Below are positions 43,450 through 47,510 of a stretch of DNA of 47,510 nucleotides, piece after piece. The stretch lies in the NCBI GenBank assembly GCA_900547475.1, contig URGW01000031.1:1-47510 (forward strand), in the 5' to 3' direction. The notes below the pieces were generated by a model, which was not told where the DNA came from, ran no database searches, and saw only the letters and a list, made by a program, of their open reading frames with translations. The stretch comes from an uncultured Clostridium sp. (GTDB lineage: Bacteria; Bacillota; Clostridia; Clostridiales; Clostridiaceae). Numbering within the stretch: the first letter of the stretch is position 1; every line of letters begins with the position of its first letter. Both the position numbers and the translations under genes were made by a program.

Positions 43450-44521
43450 GACTATAAGTGCAAAGGGGATTTTGAAAAATAGTATATTTTTTATAGCTTT
43501 AATTGCAATTACATTTTTAATTTTATTTAAAGATAATAGTATAGTAAGTATATTAAAATCTCTAGAAAATGTTAATTTTATATATGTATTTTTAGGAATA
43601 TTATGTATGTTTTTATTTATATGTTGTGAAGGAATAAATATTAGACGTATGCTTAAGTTATTTTCCTATGATATAAGTATTTTTAAGGGATTAAAATATT
43701 CATTTATAGGTTTTTTCTTTAGTTCAATAACACCATCATCATCAGGTGGCCAACCGATGCAAGTTTATTACATGAATAAAGATGGAATTAAGTTTTCACA
43801 TTCTTCGTTAGTATTACTTATAGAGCTTGCTAGTTTTCAATTTATTACTATAACTATTGCAATAATATCATTTATAGCAAAGTATGATTTTATTGTAAGT
43901 CTTAATACTGCAATTAAGCTATTAATTTTTATAGGAATAGCAACTAATTGTATTATATTTTGTTTTCTATTAGTAGCTATATTTTCAAAGTCATTTATAA
44001 ATAAAATAATAGATTTAGTTTTTAAAATTATTAGTAAAATAAAATTTTTAGATGAAAAAAGGTTAAGAGAAGTAGTGAAAGAAGAAATTAAACAATATCA
44101 AAAAGGATCATTATTTATAAATAATAATAGAAAAGTTGTAATAAAAGTAGTGTTAACAGCATTTTTTCAAGCATGTTTTATACACAGTATAACCTTTTTC
44201 GTATATAGAGCATTTAATTTATCTGATTTTTCATTTTTTACTGTTTTTTCGCTTCAATCAATTTTATTTATTTCAGTGTCAGCTATCCCACTTCCAGGTT
44301 CTGTAGGAAGTAGTGAAAGTGCTTTTTTAACTTTGTTTAAAACTTTATTTCCAGCAAATACGTTAAATTCTGCAATGTTACTAAGCAGAGGAATTAGTTT
44401 TTATTTATTTGTTATAGTTAGTGGATTAATTGTACTTTTTATTAATATATCAAAAAATAAGTATTATAGTGGGTATATATTTAAAAGATTGTATGATAAA
44501 AATATAATTATAGAGAGGTAA
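43442..44521 (+). CDS. Flippase-like membrane protein (lysylphosphatidylglycerol synthase TM/UPF0104 family)
   Basis: 359-aa membrane protein with about seven to eight hydrophobic segments. Family landmarks are the SSITPSSSGGQPMQVYYM loop and the conserved AIPLPGSVGSSESAF segment near the C-terminus. It lacks the soluble aminoacyl-transfer domain of MprF, so it is a stand-alone member. Such proteins are proposed to translocate lipids or lipid-linked sugars. Given the GT28 and deacetylase genes before it, moving the glycolipid product is plausible but inferred. Start ATG 43442 lies in the end of the deacetylase gene with AGGGG upstream. Confidence 0.85.
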   Translation: MNKTISAKGILKNSIFFIALIAITFLILFKDNSIVSILKSLENVNFIYVFLGILCMFLFICCEGINIRRMLKLFSYDISIFKGLKYSFIGFFFSSITPSSSGGQPMQVYYMNKDGIKFSHSSLVLLIELASFQFITITIAIISFIAKYDFIVSLNTAIKLLIFIGIATNCIIFCFLLVAIFSKSFINKIIDLVFKIISKIKFLDEKRLREVVKEEIKQYQKGSLFINNNRKVVIKVVLTAFFQACFIHSITFFVYRAFNLSDFSFFTVFSLQSILFISVSAIPLPGSVGSSESAFLTLFKTLFPANTLNSAMLLSRGISFYLFVIVSGLIVLFINISKNKYYSGYIFKRLYDKNIIIER

Positions 44522-44630
44522 ATAGGATTAATAATGGAGTTATTTGTAAACAATCTTGATATATAATTAGTATTATGTTATGATAAAATTAAGTGAAAAT
44601 GCACGAAAGTACAATATGGGAGGTGTAACC

Positions 44631-44861
44631 ATGACAACTTTTTTATTTGTTTTGGAAGCAATTTTAGGATTAATAGTTGTTGTTTCAATATTAATGCAAA
44701 AAAGTAAAGCTGATGCTTTAAGCGGGTTAATTCAAGGTAGTAAAAGTGAAACATTCTTTACTAAGAATAAGTCAAAAACTAAGGAAGCAATGTTAGTTAA
44801 AGTTACTATAGTTTCAATGCTTTTATTTGCTATAAATACAGTAGTTTTAAATATAATTTAA
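44631..44861 (+). CDS. secG: Preprotein translocase subunit SecG
   Basis: 76 aa, two membrane helices (about 1-20 and 52-74), with the conserved central loop ILMQKSKADALSGLIQG. ATG 44631 is used because GGGAGGTG lies 7 nt upstream; an in-frame ATG at 44580 would add a non-family leader. SecG assists SecYE in protein export. It is followed by a terminator and by rnr, as in many Firmicutes. Confidence 0.93.
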   Translation: MTTFLFVLEAILGLIVVVSILMQKSKADALSGLIQGSKSETFFTKNKSKTKEAMLVKVTIVSMLLFAINTVVLNII

Positions 44862-44870
44862 AATATAATG

Positions 44871-44903
44871 TAGATCACTAATGGTTGGTGATCTATTTTT
44901 TTT
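44871..44903 (+). terminator. Rho-independent terminator after secG
   Basis: TAGATCAC/GTGATCTA (44871-44878 with 44888-44895) followed by eight T. Confidence 0.92.
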
Positions 44904-45122
44904 AGAAATTTTTTATTAATTGTTTTTACTAAATGAAGATGTGGAAATAATATATATGAAGTATTTATTATTAATTGAAAAGGTATGGTATTGAATAAAA
45001 TATAATAAGAATATTATAAGCACTACTTATTGAATAAAAAAACTTACATGTGGTAGTATAATAAATAGTGTGTATAAGAAAATATTGGATTAGGTTAAAT
45101 ATATTTAAACGGAGGAAATTAC

Positions 45123-47336
45123 ATGGGAATAAAAGAAACATTACTTAGCTTTATGAAAGAAGAAGCATATAGACCAATGGATATTCAAGAACTTGTTGCA
45201 GTTTTTGATATTAATCCAGATGAGTACAAGGCTTTTAAAAGAGCATTAAAAGTAATGGAGTTAGAGGGTTCAATAGTAAGAACCAAAAAAGATAAGTTTG
45301 CAGTTCCTGAAAGGTTAGGATTAATAAAAGGTAAACTTCAATCACATAAAAAAGGATTTGGATTTTTAATACCAGAAGAAGAAGGAGAAAGAGATGTATT
45401 TATTCCAAGTTCATTTATTAATGGTGCAATGAATAATGATAGAGTGCTTGTACAAATTACTAGAGATGATATCAATGGTAAGAAGAGAGAAGGAGAAGTT
45501 GTAGAAGTACTTGAAAGAGCAAATAATAGAATAATTGGTGTATATGAAGATAGTAGAAACTTTGGATTCGTAGTTCCTGAAGATACTAGATTAAATCAAG
45601 ATATATTTGTTTCTAAAAAAGATAAAAATGGAGCAAAACATGGGGATGTAGTTATTGTAGAGGTAACTAAATGGCCAGAAAAGAGAAGAAGTCCAGAAGG
45701 AATAGTTAAAGAGGTTTTAGGTAAAAAGGGAGAAAAGGGATTAGATATTTTAACTATAATAAAGAAGCATGGTCTTCCAGAGGAATTTCCACCAAAAGTT
45801 TTAGCTTATGCTGATGGAATTTCTGAAGAGATAGAAGAAAAAGAAATAAAAAGAAGAAAAGATATTAGAAACCTTAGAATGGTTACTATAGATGGTGAAG
45901 ATGCAAAAGACCTTGATGATGCTGTTTCTATAGAAAGATTAGATAATGGTAAATATAGATTAGGAGTTCATATTGCGGATGTTACACATTATGTAAGAGA
46001 AAAAAATCCACTAGATAAAGAAGCATTAAAAAGAGGGACATCTGTTTATTTAATCGATAGAGTTATACCAATGCTTCCAAAGAAGCTTTCTAATGGTATA
46101 TGTTCACTTAATCCTAAAGTTGATAGACTAGCATTAAGCTGTTTTATGACTATTGATAATAAAGGAAAAGTTTGTGATCATGAAATAGCTGAAACAGTTA
46201 TTAAGACATCTGAAAGAATGACTTATACAGATGTAACTAAGATATTAAGAGATAAAGATGAAGAGCTTATTAAGAAATATGATTATTTAGTAGATGACTT
46301 TAAAACAATGGAAGAGCTTTGTTTAATTCTTAGAGAAAAGAGAATGAAAAGAGGAGCTATAGATTTTGATTTTGAAGAATGTAAAATAATATTAAATAAT
46401 AATGGGAAACCAATAGATATAAAGCCATATGAAAGAGAAATAGCAAATAGAATAATAGAAGAGTTTATGCTTGTTTGTAATGAAACTATTGCTGAGCATA
46501 TGTTCTGGACTAATTTACCTTTTGTATATAGAATTCATGAAAATCCAGATGAAGAAAAATTAGAAAAGTTTAGAGATTTTATTTATAACTTAGGATATAC
46601 AATGAAGGTAGCTCAAGATATACATCCTAGAATTCTTCAAGAAGTATTAGAAAAAGTAAAAGGTAAAAAAGAAGAAACTGTAGTTAGTACACTTTTATTA
46701 AGAAGTATGATGAAGGCAAAATATACACCAGAATGTTCATCACATTTTGGTTTAGCAGCAACTTACTATTGCCACTTTACATCACCAATTAGAAGATATC
46801 CTGATTTACAAATTCATAGAATAATTAAGGAATATTTAAATGGTAAAATTGATGAAAAGAGAGCTACTAGATTAGTACCAATAGTTGATATAGCATCTAA
46901 ACAATCATCAGAGATGGAGAGACTTGCAGAAGAAGCAGAAAGAGAAGTTGATGATTTAAAGAAAGCAGAATATATGATGGACAGAATTGGAGAAGAGTTC
47001 GAAGGTATTATTTCTTCAGTTACATCATTTGGTATATTTGTAGAACTTCCAAATACTGTAGAAGGACTTGTTCATATAACTGATTTAGACGATGACTACT
47101 ATATATATGATGAACAGCACTTAATGCTTTTAGGTCAAAGAAATAAAAAGGTGTATAGATTAGGTGATTCTGTAAAAGTTAAGTGTTCTAAAGTTGATAT
47201 TGATAATAGAGAAATATTCTTTGATATATTAGATAGTGAACAAAATTTAGAAGAAATTCTACCAAGTGAAGAAACAGCTTCAATAATAGCAGAAGTTAAA
47301 AAAGAATTTGGAACAAAACCAGAATTCAACGAATAA
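45123..47336 (+). CDS. rnr: Ribonuclease R
   Basis: 737-aa 3'-to-5' exoribonuclease. Order: N-terminal winged-helix segment (about 1-65), two cold-shock domains (about 70-220), RNB catalytic domain from about 250 with the active-site aspartates in TIDGEDAKDLDDAVS, a C-terminal S1 domain at about 625-710 (FEGIISSVTSFGIFVELPN), and a short acidic tail in place of the Lys-rich one of E. coli. ATTTAAACGGAGGAAATTAC holds the ribosome site. In clostridia it typically precedes smpB and the tmRNA gene, expected just beyond the window. Confidence 0.96.
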   Translation: MGIKETLLSFMKEEAYRPMDIQELVAVFDINPDEYKAFKRALKVMELEGSIVRTKKDKFAVPERLGLIKGKLQSHKKGFGFLIPEEEGERDVFIPSSFINGAMNNDRVLVQITRDDINGKKREGEVVEVLERANNRIIGVYEDSRNFGFVVPEDTRLNQDIFVSKKDKNGAKHGDVVIVEVTKWPEKRRSPEGIVKEVLGKKGEKGLDILTIIKKHGLPEEFPPKVLAYADGISEEIEEKEIKRRKDIRNLRMVTIDGEDAKDLDDAVSIERLDNGKYRLGVHIADVTHYVREKNPLDKEALKRGTSVYLIDRVIPMLPKKLSNGICSLNPKVDRLALSCFMTIDNKGKVCDHEIAETVIKTSERMTYTDVTKILRDKDEELIKKYDYLVDDFKTMEELCLILREKRMKRGAIDFDFEECKIILNNNGKPIDIKPYEREIANRIIEEFMLVCNETIAEHMFWTNLPFVYRIHENPDEEKLEKFRDFIYNLGYTMKVAQDIHPRILQEVLEKVKGKKEETVVSTLLLRSMMKAKYTPECSSHFGLAATYYCHFTSPIRRYPDLQIHRIIKEYLNGKIDEKRATRLVPIVDIASKQSSEMERLAEEAEREVDDLKKAEYMMDRIGEEFEGIISSVTSFGIFVELPNTVEGLVHITDLDDDYYIYDEQHLMLLGQRNKKVYRLGDSVKVKCSKVDIDNREIFFDILDSEQNLEEILPSEETASIIAEVKKEFGTKPEFNE

Positions 47337-47402
47337 TATTGTGCACCACGTGGAAGCGAAAAAATGAAATATTTATTTTCCAGGAACTGTGAAATTTTTG
47401 CC

Positions 47403-47508
47403 TAGAATTTATATCTTTGTTTCATTGAACTTGCTAAAGTTGTAAAAGTCGCTTACGCTTCAATACAACTTCTTTACGCAAGTTCAATTCCACAAAGATT
47501 AAATTCTA
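47403..47508. repeat. Long imperfect palindrome (hairpin of about 42-bp arms)
   Basis: Arms 47403-47444 and 47464-47508 are inverted copies: TAGAATTTA, ATCTTTGT, ATTGAACTTGC and AGTTGTA all recur in reverse complement, with a few small insertions. The 19-nt loop holds GTCGCTTACGCTTC. It lies downstream of rnr. A MITE-like repeat or a structured RNA are both possible. Confidence 0.7.
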
Positions 47509-47510
47509 CG

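Noticed and set aside
47341..47510. tmRNA (ssrA) gene after rnr
   Set aside because: Expected near this locus, but no tRNA-like acceptor/T-arm or tag-peptide frame is visible. The sequence is a palindromic repeat.
1..47510. CRISPR array, tRNA or rRNA genes
   Set aside because: No regularly spaced repeats, cloverleaf sequences or rRNA-like GC-rich blocks were seen on either strand.

Overview
The window is AT-rich DNA with Clostridium-type signals: strong GGAGG ribosome binding sites, AT-biased codons, LPXTG sorting signals, a Spo0E-like phosphatase, and the core block eno / secG / rnr found close together in many clostridia. It most likely comes from a saccharolytic Clostridium sensu stricto or a close relative. 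Species cannot be told from the sequence alone.

Layout: (1) 1-66, paired hairpins resembling an IS200/IS605-type end. (2) 146-6705, an Opp/Dpp-type ABC transporter (lipoprotein, two permeases, two ATPases) plus two small unknown genes. (3) 6738-11396, sensor cassette A: divergent histidine kinase and AraC-type response regulator, then a membrane-anchored solute-binding protein. (4) 11540-20841, GH36 alpha-galactosidase, Spo0E-like phosphatase, and two tandem wall-anchored GH26 mannanases. (5) 20865-25303, sensor cassette B, a paralogue of cassette A. (6) 25330-28830, ROK kinase, GntR/UTRA repressor and GH1 glycosidase, a trio resembling gmuE/gmuR/gmuD of Bacillus subtilis. The same 8-bp HutC-type operator lies before the ROK and GH1 genes. 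(7) 28955-32863, sugar ABC transporter (lipoprotein and two permeases, no ATPase) plus a DUF624-like protein. (8) 32938-35428, 2-epimerase and GH130 mannosylglucose phosphorylase. (9) 35514-37640, a small kinase-fold protein and enolase. (10) 37802-41254, CE17-like and CE2 acetyl esterases and a second GH130 phosphorylase. (11) 41255-41689, a structured non-coding stretch. (12) 41690-44521, envelope glycolipid cluster (glycosyltransferase, polysaccharide deacetylase, flippase-like protein). (13) secG, rnr, and a long terminal palindrome.

The genes make up a nearly complete pathway for acetylated galacto(gluco)mannan. Wall-anchored GH26 enzymes cut the polymer. Oligosaccharides enter through ABC transport. 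Cytoplasmic CE2 and CE17 esterases remove acetyl groups, GH36 removes galactose, and the epimerase with the two GH130 enzymes phosphorolyses mannosyl linkages. GH1 and the ROK kinase finish the products. This parallels the published Roseburia intestinalis mannan locus, here in a Clostridium-like setting and split by housekeeping genes. The most distinctive feature is a duplicated three-part sensor (kinase, regulator, and a lipobox-free anchored binding protein that resembles the transport binding protein) bracketing the extracellular enzymes.
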